This document shows, one piece after another, positions 14,171-22,200 of a stretch of DNA of 64,000 nucleotides. Each line of letters starts with the position of its first letter. Within the stretch, counting starts at the first letter, position 1. Source of the DNA: Brucella pseudintermedia (lineage in GTDB: Bacteria; Pseudomonadota; Alphaproteobacteria; Rhizobiales; Rhizobiaceae); NCBI RefSeq assembly GCF_042697365.1, contig NZ_CP137605.1. The stretch is one strand, 5' to 3'. The position numbers were made by a program, and so were the translations under genes. The notes under the pieces are model-generated. The model saw only the letters and a program-made list of their open reading frames with translations. It did not search any database and was not told the origin of the DNA.

Positions 14171-14953
14171 TTGCTGATCGACAAGGCATTTTTTTCCGAA
14201 GTGGCTGCTGCAGCTGCCGCTGAAACGTTGCCGCGCTTTCGTCAGATGACGGAAATAGACAACAAATATAGCGTTGGTTTCGATCCGGTGACCGAAGCGG
14301 ACCGGGCGGCGGAGCGCGCGATTCGCGCGGTTATCGGGAGCGCCTTTCCGGATCACGGTATTCTTGGGGAAGAATATGGGCCGGAAAATATCGACCGCAG
14401 CCATGTCTGGGTCATCGATCCGATCGACGGAACCCGTGCCTTCATTTCCGGCCTGCCGGTGTGGGGGACGCTTCTGGGCCTCACTGTCGATGGCGACGCC
14501 AAGGCGGGAATGATGTCGCAACCCTTTACCGGCGAGCTTTTCTATAGCGACGGCAATGGCGCCTACCTCGCGCGCCATGGCGGCGAAGATACGCCGCGCC
14601 GTTTGTCGGTGCGCAAGAATGCCGCTTTGGCCGATGCGACCATGTTCACGACGACGCCTGCTCTCTTCAAGGGAGATAGCCGCAAGGGTTTCGACCGGCT
14701 GGAAAATGCTGTCCGTCTTTCGCGTTATGGGGTCGATTGTTATGCCTTCGCGATGCTGGCCAGCGGCTTTGCCGATATCGTGGTCGAGTCGGGCTTGCAG
14801 CCCTATGATATTGTTGCCCTCATTCCGCTGATCGAACAGGCCGGCGGCGTGGTGACGCAACGCGATGGCGGCCCGGCGGAAAAGGGCGGCGACATCGTTG
14901 CTGCCGCGTCTGCTGAACTGCACCGGGCAGCGCTTGATCTGCTCAACGGTTAG
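14171..14953 (+). CDS. suhB: Inositol-monophosphatase family protein SuhB/HisN-like
   Basis: The protein has 260 residues. The start codon is TTG at 14171, with AGGAG seven bases upstream; no ATG lies closer. The metal-binding motifs of the family are present: GEE (residues 66-68), DPIDGT (83-88) and the later ASGFADIVVESGLQPYDIVA. The family cleaves phosphomonoesters such as inositol-1-phosphate or histidinol phosphate. The name suhB follows from its pairing with the suhB RNA. In actinobacteria and some alphaproteobacteria such genes encode histidinol-phosphatase, so this is an alternative. Confidence 0.85.
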   Translation: MLIDKAFFSEVAAAAAAETLPRFRQMTEIDNKYSVGFDPVTEADRAAERAIRAVIGSAFPDHGILGEEYGPENIDRSHVWVIDPIDGTRAFISGLPVWGTLLGLTVDGDAKAGMMSQPFTGELFYSDGNGAYLARHGGEDTPRRLSVRKNAALADATMFTTTPALFKGDSRKGFDRLENAVRLSRYGVDCYAFAMLASGFADIVVESGLQPYDIVALIPLIEQAGGVVTQRDGGPAEKGGDIVAAASAELHRAALDLLNG

Positions 14954-15946
14954 CTAAATACCGGAGACCATGGGCTCAATGGTCTCCGGCATGGTTTCCA
15001 CTTCCGACGAACCTGGAATGAAGGCATCGAAGGCAGCCCAGAACTGCTCCCGATAAAAATCGGCTTCCTGCAGCATTTCATGGCGGGCGCCAGCAATCGT
15101 CGTCAGCGAGACATTGCGCGTTCGCGCGACAAAACGCTCGATCACCGGCGTGGAAACCACGCGGTCGGCGCCCGCTGCAACAATGAGGACAGGTACGGTC
15201 GGCCCTTCATAAAAATCAGGCTGGTTGATGCGGCGCGATGTTTCGAGTGCACTCCAGAGCCACCGGGCTGTCGGACCGCCAAGCGCAAGGGCGGGGTGAA
15301 GGCGTGGAATTTCCATGTTGCGCATGAAGCGCGCCGGGTCGCTGGTCAGCGGATTGCCTGCAAAGGGTCGCGAAGCCAGCCTGCGTCCGCCGGAGGCGTA
15401 AACCCGGCCGAGGCCGAGCCATCGAAAGGCAGAAGCGATGCGGCGCACGGTGTCGTCGCTGAGTTTTTGCCCATCGAGCCCCATGAACGGAGCGCACAGC
15501 ACCATGCGGCTGATGCGGGATGTCAGCCTGCCCATGGCGGCGAGCGCGACCAGCGCCCCTGCGGAGTGGCCGAGAATGTAGAAAGGAGGGGGACAGTCAG
15601 GCAAGGCAATCTGTTCCAGGATCAGATCGAGATCGCTGGAATAGTCGTCGAAACTGCGAACATAGCCGCGCTGGGGGTCCTTCAGGAGCCGGGTCGAGCC
15701 GCCTTGTCCGCGCCAGTCGAAAGTCAGGACCGTGAAACCGCGTGCACGCAGATCGGCCATGGTTTCAAAGTATTTTTCAATGAACTCATTGCGCCCCTGA
15801 AGCAGGACCACCGTTCCCTGTATCGGCCTTGCTTCGGCTTTTACAATGGCATAGCGCAGCGTCTTGCCGTCATGCGCTTCAAGCAATCCGGCTTTTATCC
15901 CCTGCGGAAAGGGATTCGCATCGGTTTCGAAAAGCAGTTCCGACAT
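14954..15946 (-). CDS. Alpha/beta hydrolase, lysophospholipase (PldB) type
   Basis: The protein has 330 residues. The family pattern is complete: oxyanion region LLQGRNEFIEKYFE, FDWRGQGGS, nucleophile Ser128 in ILGHSAG, an Asp in AAGADRVVS, and a His in AGARHEML. Such enzymes hydrolyse monoacylglycerols or lysophospholipids; the precise substrate is unknown. There is no signal peptide, so it acts in the cytoplasm or at the inner membrane. Its stop lies back-to-back with the suhB stop (converging genes with no gap). Confidence 0.88.
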   Translation of the reverse strand: MSELLFETDANPFPQGIKAGLLEAHDGKTLRYAIVKAEARPIQGTVVLLQGRNEFIEKYFETMADLRARGFTVLTFDWRGQGGSTRLLKDPQRGYVRSFDDYSSDLDLILEQIALPDCPPPFYILGHSAGALVALAAMGRLTSRISRMVLCAPFMGLDGQKLSDDTVRRIASAFRWLGLGRVYASGGRRLASRPFAGNPLTSDPARFMRNMEIPRLHPALALGGPTARWLWSALETSRRINQPDFYEGPTVPVLIVAAGADRVVSTPVIERFVARTRNVSLTTIAGARHEMLQEADFYREQFWAAFDAFIPGSSEVETMPETIEPMVSGI

Positions 15947-16104
15947 CCGATTGCGGGCCTTTCTGTTCAGTCGGGATTTGCGCTAACAGCATAATGGAGC
16001 AATTGATGACAAAAAGTAACCGGAAGTTCGAGAGCGAACTTCCGGTTCAGAGAACAGCCGGTGCAAGGGACGTTACGCCAGCTGCCTGTTCACATGAAGA
16101 AAGA

Positions 16105-16503
16105 TCAGTAGCCGCCCGGGCGACGTTCGCCGACGATGCGACCTGAATAGGCGTCCACCATGACGATGACACGACGGCCGTTTGGCCTTGTGGCGCGCAC
16201 GAAATAAGTGTCACGGTTAAGGCGCATATCGCCAACATCATAGCCGCGGCGTTCCAGCGAGCGCGCTATCCGGCGCGGGCTCATAATGACGCGACGGCCG
16301 TAATCATCGCCCCAGTTCGGGCGGCGGTCTGGACCGCCATCCCAACCGGGACGCGGTCCGGGATATGGACGTGGCGGGCGATAGCCGTCATCGTCGTAAT
16401 ATTGAACCTGAACGCGCAGGCCGCTATCGGCTGCGAGGGTGGGTGTCGCAAGACCGGTCGCGACGGTGGCAAGTGCGGCAAAAGCAAGAACAGCTTTTTT
16501 CAT
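16105..16503 (-). CDS. Small secreted protein with Pro/Gly/Arg-rich linker
   Basis: The protein has 132 residues. The ATG at 16503 follows AAGGATCACGGTT. Residues 1-24 are a signal peptide (MKKAVLAFAALATVATGLATPTLA). Residues 30-70 are rich in Pro, Arg, Gly, Trp and Asp. The last 60 residues (SPRRIARSLERRGYDVGDMRLNRDTYFVRATRPNGRRVIVMVDAYSGRIV) resemble a PepSY-like periplasmic domain common in Brucella and rhizobia. Function is unknown. It is divergent from the heat-shock gene, with 373 bases between them. Confidence 0.75.
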   Translation of the reverse strand: MKKAVLAFAALATVATGLATPTLAADSGLRVQVQYYDDDGYRPPRPYPGPRPGWDGGPDRRPNWGDDYGRRVIMSPRRIARSLERRGYDVGDMRLNRDTYFVRATRPNGRRVIVMVDAYSGRIVGERRPGGY

Positions 16504-16804
16504 AACCGTGATCCTTTGATAAACCCGCTTTGCAGCAGGCATGGTGGGACAGTAGCCCCAAGCGGCTGAACGCTCACCGAAGATGATGTTCATTTTGGGT
16601 TCATTGTGCGGCGAATCCCAAAAATGTAGCCCCCTATCGATCAGGAGTTATTACGCAGCGTGACAGCCCGTGTTTCGCAATCTTCGCGCGCTAGCGGCCT
16701 TGAAATGAAAAAGAACCATTCCCAAATGAGTTTTGCGGTCGCCTGGAAGGGACCGCCGGCATCAAGGAATTCGCCATAAGGGAATTTCGCCGCCGTGTAT
16801 GGTC

Positions 16805-16876
16805 TTGAGCGCGCCCCGGCGTTCTCGGAAGATCATGCTGAAACAAGCATCTGTCGCTCTAAAGGAGGGCTAATAC
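16805..16876 (+). promoter_or_regulatory. Possible RNA-thermometer leader of the heat-shock gene
   Basis: Two hairpins precede the start: atgct/agcat, then CTCT facing GGAG across an AAA loop. The second pairs the Shine-Dalgarno (AAAGGAGGG) with CTCT and would hide it at low temperature. ROSE elements, known upstream of rhizobial small heat-shock genes, act this way. The match to the ROSE consensus is partial, and this is a fold-by-eye. Confidence 0.4.
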
Positions 16877-17347
16877 ATGCGTCACGTAGATTTTTCCCCG
16901 CTTTATCGTTCCACGGTCGGTTTCGATCGTCTCTTCACCATGCTTGACACGCTCGCTTCGCCGGAAGGTAACCAGTCCTATCCGCCGTATAATATCGAGC
17001 GCACGGGTGAAAACACCTATCGCATTACCATGGCGGTTGCGGGCTTTTCCGAAAGCGAACTCGAAATCGAAGCACATCGCAACCAGTTGACCGTCAAGGG
17101 TCAGAAGGCCGATGAGAATGCTTCCGACGTAGGCGAAGTGCTCTATCGCGGCATCGCCTCGCGTGCTTTCGAGCGCCGCTTCCAGCTTGCCGACTTTGTG
17201 GAAGTTGCCGGTGCAAGCCTCAAGAATGGTCTCCTGCACATCGATCTCAAGCGCGAGATTCCAGAACAGATGAAACCGCGCAAGATCGAAGTCACCAAGG
17301 CTGGTTCTGACAGCACCCAGCAGATCGAGGCAAAGACCGCGCACTAA
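16877..17347 (+). CDS. Small heat-shock protein (Hsp20/IbpA family)
   Basis: The protein has 156 residues. The start MRHVDFSPLYRSTVGFDRLF is typical of IbpA-type proteins. Residues about 38-130 are the alpha-crystallin domain: YNIERTGENTYRITMAVAGFSESELEIEA, FERRFQLADFVEV and a late LKNGLLHIDL. IbpA proteins bind unfolding clients and hand them to DnaK/ClpB. The C-terminus is longer than in E. coli IbpA. It is followed by a strong terminator and is probably heat-regulated. Confidence 0.92.
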   Translation: MRHVDFSPLYRSTVGFDRLFTMLDTLASPEGNQSYPPYNIERTGENTYRITMAVAGFSESELEIEAHRNQLTVKGQKADENASDVGEVLYRGIASRAFERRFQLADFVEVAGASLKNGLLHIDLKREIPEQMKPRKIEVTKAGSDSTQQIEAKTAH

Positions 17348-17358
17348 ATGTTTTTGCT

Positions 17359-17408
17359 GCATTTCCGAACGCAAAACCGTTTCACACTTTTGCTGGAAAT
17401 GCTCTAAA
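17359..17408. repeat. Palindromic repeat, gcatttcc...ggaaatgc type
   Basis: An imperfect inverted repeat (gcatttcc, 33 bases, ggaaatgc) directly after the heat-shock gene. It is a shorter member of the family seen at 11178 and 32627; the same cacttttgctggaaatg string also occurs at 36010. Confidence 0.55.
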
Positions 17409-17430
17409 TCCGGTTGATCGCGAATGAAGA

Positions 17431-17458
17431 GGCGGCGCTCAGAGCGCCGCCTTTTTTC
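17431..17458 (+). terminator. Rho-independent terminator
   Basis: Perfect GC-rich stem ggcggcgctc/agagcgccgcc followed by TTTTTT. It ends transcription of the heat-shock gene before the converging aldolase gene. Confidence 0.85.
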
Positions 17459-17479
17459 GTCGTTACTCGTGTTAAGGCG

Positions 17480-18529
17480 TCAGGCAATCAGTTCGGCGAA
17501 ACGGTCCACGTCTTCTTCCGTATTGGCGAAGCTCGTCACGAAACGGGCGAAAATTTCGCCGTCGCTGATGCGGTTCACTTCCGAATGCGGCGGGTTCCAG
17601 TCGTAGAAGATCGCCCCGGCATTGCGCAAGCGGTCATAGACCGACTGTTTCATGATGGCGAACACCTCGTTGGCTTCCGGCTTCCAGGCAAGGCGCATCT
17701 GGCTCGACGCGTTGATATGACCAGCAAGGCGCGTTGCAAGCGCATTGGAATGGCGGGCGAGGTCCAGCCAGAGATTGTCCTGCAGATAAGCATCGAACTG
17801 GGCCGCGACGAACCGCGTCTTGGAAAAGAGCTGCGCCGCGCGCTTGCGGATGAAGGGCAGATCTTTGGCGCGGGCAGGGTCCATGAAGACCAGCGCTTCG
17901 GCGCACCAGCAGCCATTTTTCGTTCCGCCGAAGGAAACAATGTCCACGCCCTGTTTCCAGGTCATTTCAGCAGGTGTCATGTCCAGAGAAACGAGTGCAT
18001 TGGCAAAGCGCGCGCCGTCCATGTGCAGCGGCAAGCCCGCATCGCGGCAGATTTTAGAGATAGCGGCGATATGCTCGGGTTGATAAAGCGTGCCGACTTC
18101 GGTCGCCTGTGTGATGCTGACGGCCATGGGTTGCCCGGCATGGACGAAGGCCGGATTGAACCGCTTCAGTTCGCGCTTGAGAAGCTCGGGGTCGATGCGG
18201 CCATGGGCGCCGTCAATCGGATGAAGACGGGCCCCGCCGGTAAAATATTCAGGCGCGCCGCATTCGTCCTCGATCACATGCGCCTCGCGGTGTACCAGCG
18301 AAACGCCGCCGGGCCGGTTGACGCTTGCAAGCGCCAGAGAGTTGGCTGCGGTTCCGGTTCCGACGAAGAAGACGGCCACTTCGCGCTCGAACAGTTCGTT
18401 GAACCGTTGCTCGACGCGCTTGTCGATTTCACTCGCGCCATAGGCTGCCGCAAAACCCGCAGCATGCAATGAAAGGCTCTCGGCGATTTTCGGATGGGCA
18501 CCTGCCCAGTTGTCTGACGCAAAATGCAC
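17480..18529 (-). CDS. ltaE: Low-specificity L-threonine aldolase family
   Basis: The protein has 349 residues. It is a PLP enzyme with the expected pattern: FVGTGTAANSLAL near the cofactor phosphate, HMDGARFANALV containing the cofactor Asp and Arg, and the Schiff-base Lys204 in SFGGTKNG. It splits L-threonine or allo-threonine into glycine and acetaldehyde. Related beta-hydroxy amino acids such as phenylserine are possible substrates. It converges on the heat-shock gene, and its upstream region is about 740 bases long. The ATG at 18529 has GGAGGAACACG just ahead of it on the minus strand. Confidence 0.9.
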   Translation of the reverse strand: MHFASDNWAGAHPKIAESLSLHAAGFAAAYGASEIDKRVEQRFNELFEREVAVFFVGTGTAANSLALASVNRPGGVSLVHREAHVIEDECGAPEYFTGGARLHPIDGAHGRIDPELLKRELKRFNPAFVHAGQPMAVSITQATEVGTLYQPEHIAAISKICRDAGLPLHMDGARFANALVSLDMTPAEMTWKQGVDIVSFGGTKNGCWCAEALVFMDPARAKDLPFIRKRAAQLFSKTRFVAAQFDAYLQDNLWLDLARHSNALATRLAGHINASSQMRLAWKPEANEVFAIMKQSVYDRLRNAGAIFYDWNPPHSEVNRISDGEIFARFVTSFANTEEDVDRFAELIA

Positions 18530-19270
18530 GTGTTCCTCCGGATGCGTTCAATCGGGCCGTTCGCGCAGCCCTGGTGTCCATGGCTGTCTACAGCATCGCT
18601 TCGAGAATCGGAATCAATTTTCGGAAAGCGCGCTGCGTGGAATTCATGAGGCGTGCGCGCCCGGGCATCCGCGTGCAGATAGATAGTGTGCGAAAGGGGT
18701 TCGGACTGCTTTGATAAAAATGCCACCATCTTGCCTATTTTTTAGGCATAAGCGAAGCGAGTGGTGCCGTGCCGAATTGACGCAATGGCCTCCAAACGTA
18801 ATTTAAAGCCCATAAAATCGCAGTCTTTGATATTTTATTACGGAAGTTGCCGAGAAAAATTGCGTTTCCATCTTGTGAGGCAATTTGAATTCTGTCATAC
18901 GTAATTAGGACAGCAATGCTGTCCAATTAAAGGCTGATGCGAACGGAAGCGACACAACGCTCTCCGAAAAGTTTCAGAAAGAGGCGCCGGAACCGGCAGG
19001 CACATGGCCTGGCGGCAACAGGCGCCCCGACCGCGACAGGAGGAATTCGAGTGCGCCGTTTTCTGGCGGGCTGGGTGTCGTCTGTCCAAGCCTGATGAGA
19101 ATAAGGCGCTAAACATCGTTCCTCGCACCGGCTTTTGCCGCTCGTCCGGAACCTCGTCCAACGCCTTGTCGATAAGGCTTCCTTTATATGTAAAGCAACG
19201 GCGGGATGGTTGTCACATCATCTCGGTATATACTGATCGCGCACCTCATGAAGAGGGCCAAACGGAGGGA
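18530..19270. other. Long intergenic region between ltaE and gltB
   Basis: About 740 bases with no supported gene. The middle (18715-18920) is AT-rich and could hold promoters for both divergent genes. The part next to gltB (18960-19260) is GC-rich and contains short inverted repeats such as gcgccggaaccggc, which may form a leader for gltB. No riboswitch or nitrogen-control box was recognised by eye. Short frames here lack ribosome sites. Confidence 0.4.
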
Positions 19271-22200
19271 ATGACGATGACGCATTTGACGCCATCTGTA
19301 TCGAATGTGGTTTCTCACAACGTACAGAACGGAACGGTCAAAGCTGCGACGGCCGCTCCCAACCGAACGACGCGAAAAACGAAAGCGGCGGGTTTGCCCG
19401 CAGCGCAAGGACTTTACGATCCGCGCAACGAACATGATGCGTGCGGCGTTGGCTTTATTGCGCATATGAAGGGCAAGAAGTCGCATCAGGTCGTGGAAAA
19501 CGGCCTGAAGATGCTGGAAAACCTCACTCATCGCGGCGCTGTCGGCGCCGATCCGCTGATGGGCGACGGCGCTGGCATTCTGGTGCAGATTCCAGATCGC
19601 TTCTTCCGCGAGGAAATGGCGCGCCAGGGCATTGACCTGCCGCAGCCGGGCTCTTACGGCGTCGGCTATCTGTTCATGCCGCGCGACGCGGCGCTGCGCG
19701 CTCATATTGAAGAAATCGTCAAGGAAGTGATCGCCGCCGAAGGACAGACCTTCATCGGCTTCCGCGAGGTGCCCGTCGACAATTCGTCGCTTTCCAAGGC
19801 TCCGGACATTGCCGCAACCGAACCGTTTCACGTCCAGGTATTCATCGGGCGTAACCCGATGCTGGAGACGGATGACGATTTCGAGCGCCGCCTGTTCGTG
19901 CTGCGCAAGGTCATCTCCAACCGCATCTATCAGGAAAATGACGGCGACGATAAGGGCTTCTATGTCGTGTCCATGTCGGCGCGCACGGTTGTCTACAAGG
20001 GCATGTTCCTCGCCTATCAGGTCGGGGCCTATTATCAGGACCTGAAAGACCCGCGTTTTGAAAGCGCAGTAGCGCTGGTGCACCAGCGCTTTTCCACCAA
20101 CACTTTTCCGTCATGGCGTCTGGCGCATCCATACCGCATGGTTGCGCATAATGGCGAGATCAACACGCTGCGCGGCAATGTCAACTGGATGGCGGCGCGT
20201 CAGGCTTCGGTCGATAGCGAACTGTTCGGCAACGATATTTCCAAGCTGTGGCCGATTTCCTATGAGGGCCAGTCGGATACGGCCTGCTTCGACAATGCGC
20301 TCGAGTTCCTGCATCAGGGCGGCTACAGCCTGGCGCATGCGATGATGATGCTGATCCCGGAAGCATGGTCGGGCAACAAGCTGATGTCGGATGAGCGCCG
20401 CGCGTTCTACGAATATCACGCAGCACTGATGGAACCATGGGACGGCCCTGCCGCGGTCGCCTTCACCGATGGCCGCCAGATTGGCGCGACGCTCGACCGT
20501 AACGGCCTGCGTCCCGCACGCTATATCGTGACGGACGACGATTTCGTCATTCTGGCGTCGGAAGCAGGTGTCCTGCCGGTCGAGGAAAAGAAGGTTGTCA
20601 AGAAGTGGCGTCTTCAGCCGGGCCGTATGCTGCTCATCGATATGGAAGAAGGCCGCATCGTCTCGGATGAGGAAATCAAATCGCAGATCGCGCAGAAGCA
20701 CCCTTACAAGCAGTGGCTGGCCAATACGCAGCTCATTCTGGAAGAGCTCAATCCAGTCGAGCCGCGGGCGCTCCGCAAGGATGTGAGCCTTCTCGACCGT
20801 CAGCAGAGCTTTGGCTACACGCAGGAAGACACCCGGATTCTGATGGCTCCCATGGCGACGACCGGCCAGGAAGCCATCGGTTCGATGGGGACGGACACTC
20901 CGATCTCGGCCATGTCCGACAAGTCGAAGCTGCTCTATACCTATTTCAAGCAGAATTTCGCGCAGGTGACGAACCCGCCGATCGATCCGATCCGTGAAGA
21001 ACTGGTGATGAGCCTTGTCTCCTTCATCGGCCCGCGCCCAAACATCTTCGATCTTGTCGGCACCTCGCGCCGCAAGCGTCTGGAAGTGCGCCAGCCGATC
21101 CTGACCAATGGCGATCTGGAGAAGATCCGCTCCATCGGCCATACGGAAGACCGCTTCGACACCAAGACGCTCGACATCACCTATAATGTCGGCGAAGGCG
21201 CCGCCGGCATGCATGGCGCCATCGAGCGTCTGTGCGACCGCGCCGAAGCAGCGGTTCATGGCGGCTACAACATCGTCATCCTGTCGGATCGTCAGGTTGG
21301 TCCGGACCGCATTCCGATCCCGGCCCTTCTGGCGACGGCAGCCGTGCATCACCACTTGATCCGCAAGGGGCTGCGCACTTCGGTCGGCCTCGTGGTGGAA
21401 TCGGGCGAGCCGCGCGAAATCCATCATTTCTGCTGTCTTGCCGGTTATGGCGCCGAGGCAATCAATCCGTATCTCGCCTTCGACACGTTGCTCGACATGC
21501 ATCGCCGTCGCGAATTTCCGCCGGAAGTCGATGAAAACGAAGTGGTCAAGCGCTACATCAAGTCGATCGGCAAGGGCATGCTCAAGGTCATGTCCAAGAT
21601 GGGAATTTCGACCTACCAGTCCTATTGCGGCGCGCAGATTTTCGATGCGGTCGGCTTGCAGTCGGATTTCGTCGACAAGTTCTTCTTCGGCACCGCCACC
21701 AGCATCGAAGGTGTCGGCCTGGACGAGATTGCGGAAGAGACCGTACGCCGGCACACCGACGCATTCGGCAGCGACCCGGTTCTGCTGACCTCACTGGAAG
21801 TTGGCGGCGAATATGCCTACCGCATGCGCGGCGAGGCACATTTGTGGTCGCCGGATGCGGTTGCCAGGCTGCAGCACGCGGTGCGCACCTCAAACCCGGA
21901 GACCTTCACCGAATATACGCGTATGCTCGATTCCAAGGCGGCGCAGGCCAAGACCATTCGCGGCCTGTTCGATATCCGCTTTGCCGAAGAGCGCGGCCTC
22001 AAGCCGGTTTCCATCGATGAAGTCGAACCGGCGACGGAAATCGTCAAGCGGTTCTCGACCGGCGCGATGTCCTTCGGCTCGATTTCGCGTGAAGCGCATA
22101 CCACGCTTGCCCGCGCCATGAATGCCATTGGCGGGAAGTCGAACACGGGCGAGGGCGGCGAGGAGCCGGATCGCTTCTATCCGCTGCCCGACGGCACGCC

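Noticed and set aside
16105..16503. Antifreeze or ice-binding annotation for the Pro/Arg/Gly-rich secreted protein
   Set aside because: Low-complexity composition alone is not evidence; the C-terminal part looks like a PepSY-type domain instead.
16698..16720. Heat-shock sigma-32-like promoter (CTTGAAA then CCATTC) upstream of the Hsp20 gene
   Set aside because: The gap is about 10 bases, shorter than the usual 13-15, and the site lies about 160 bases from the gene.
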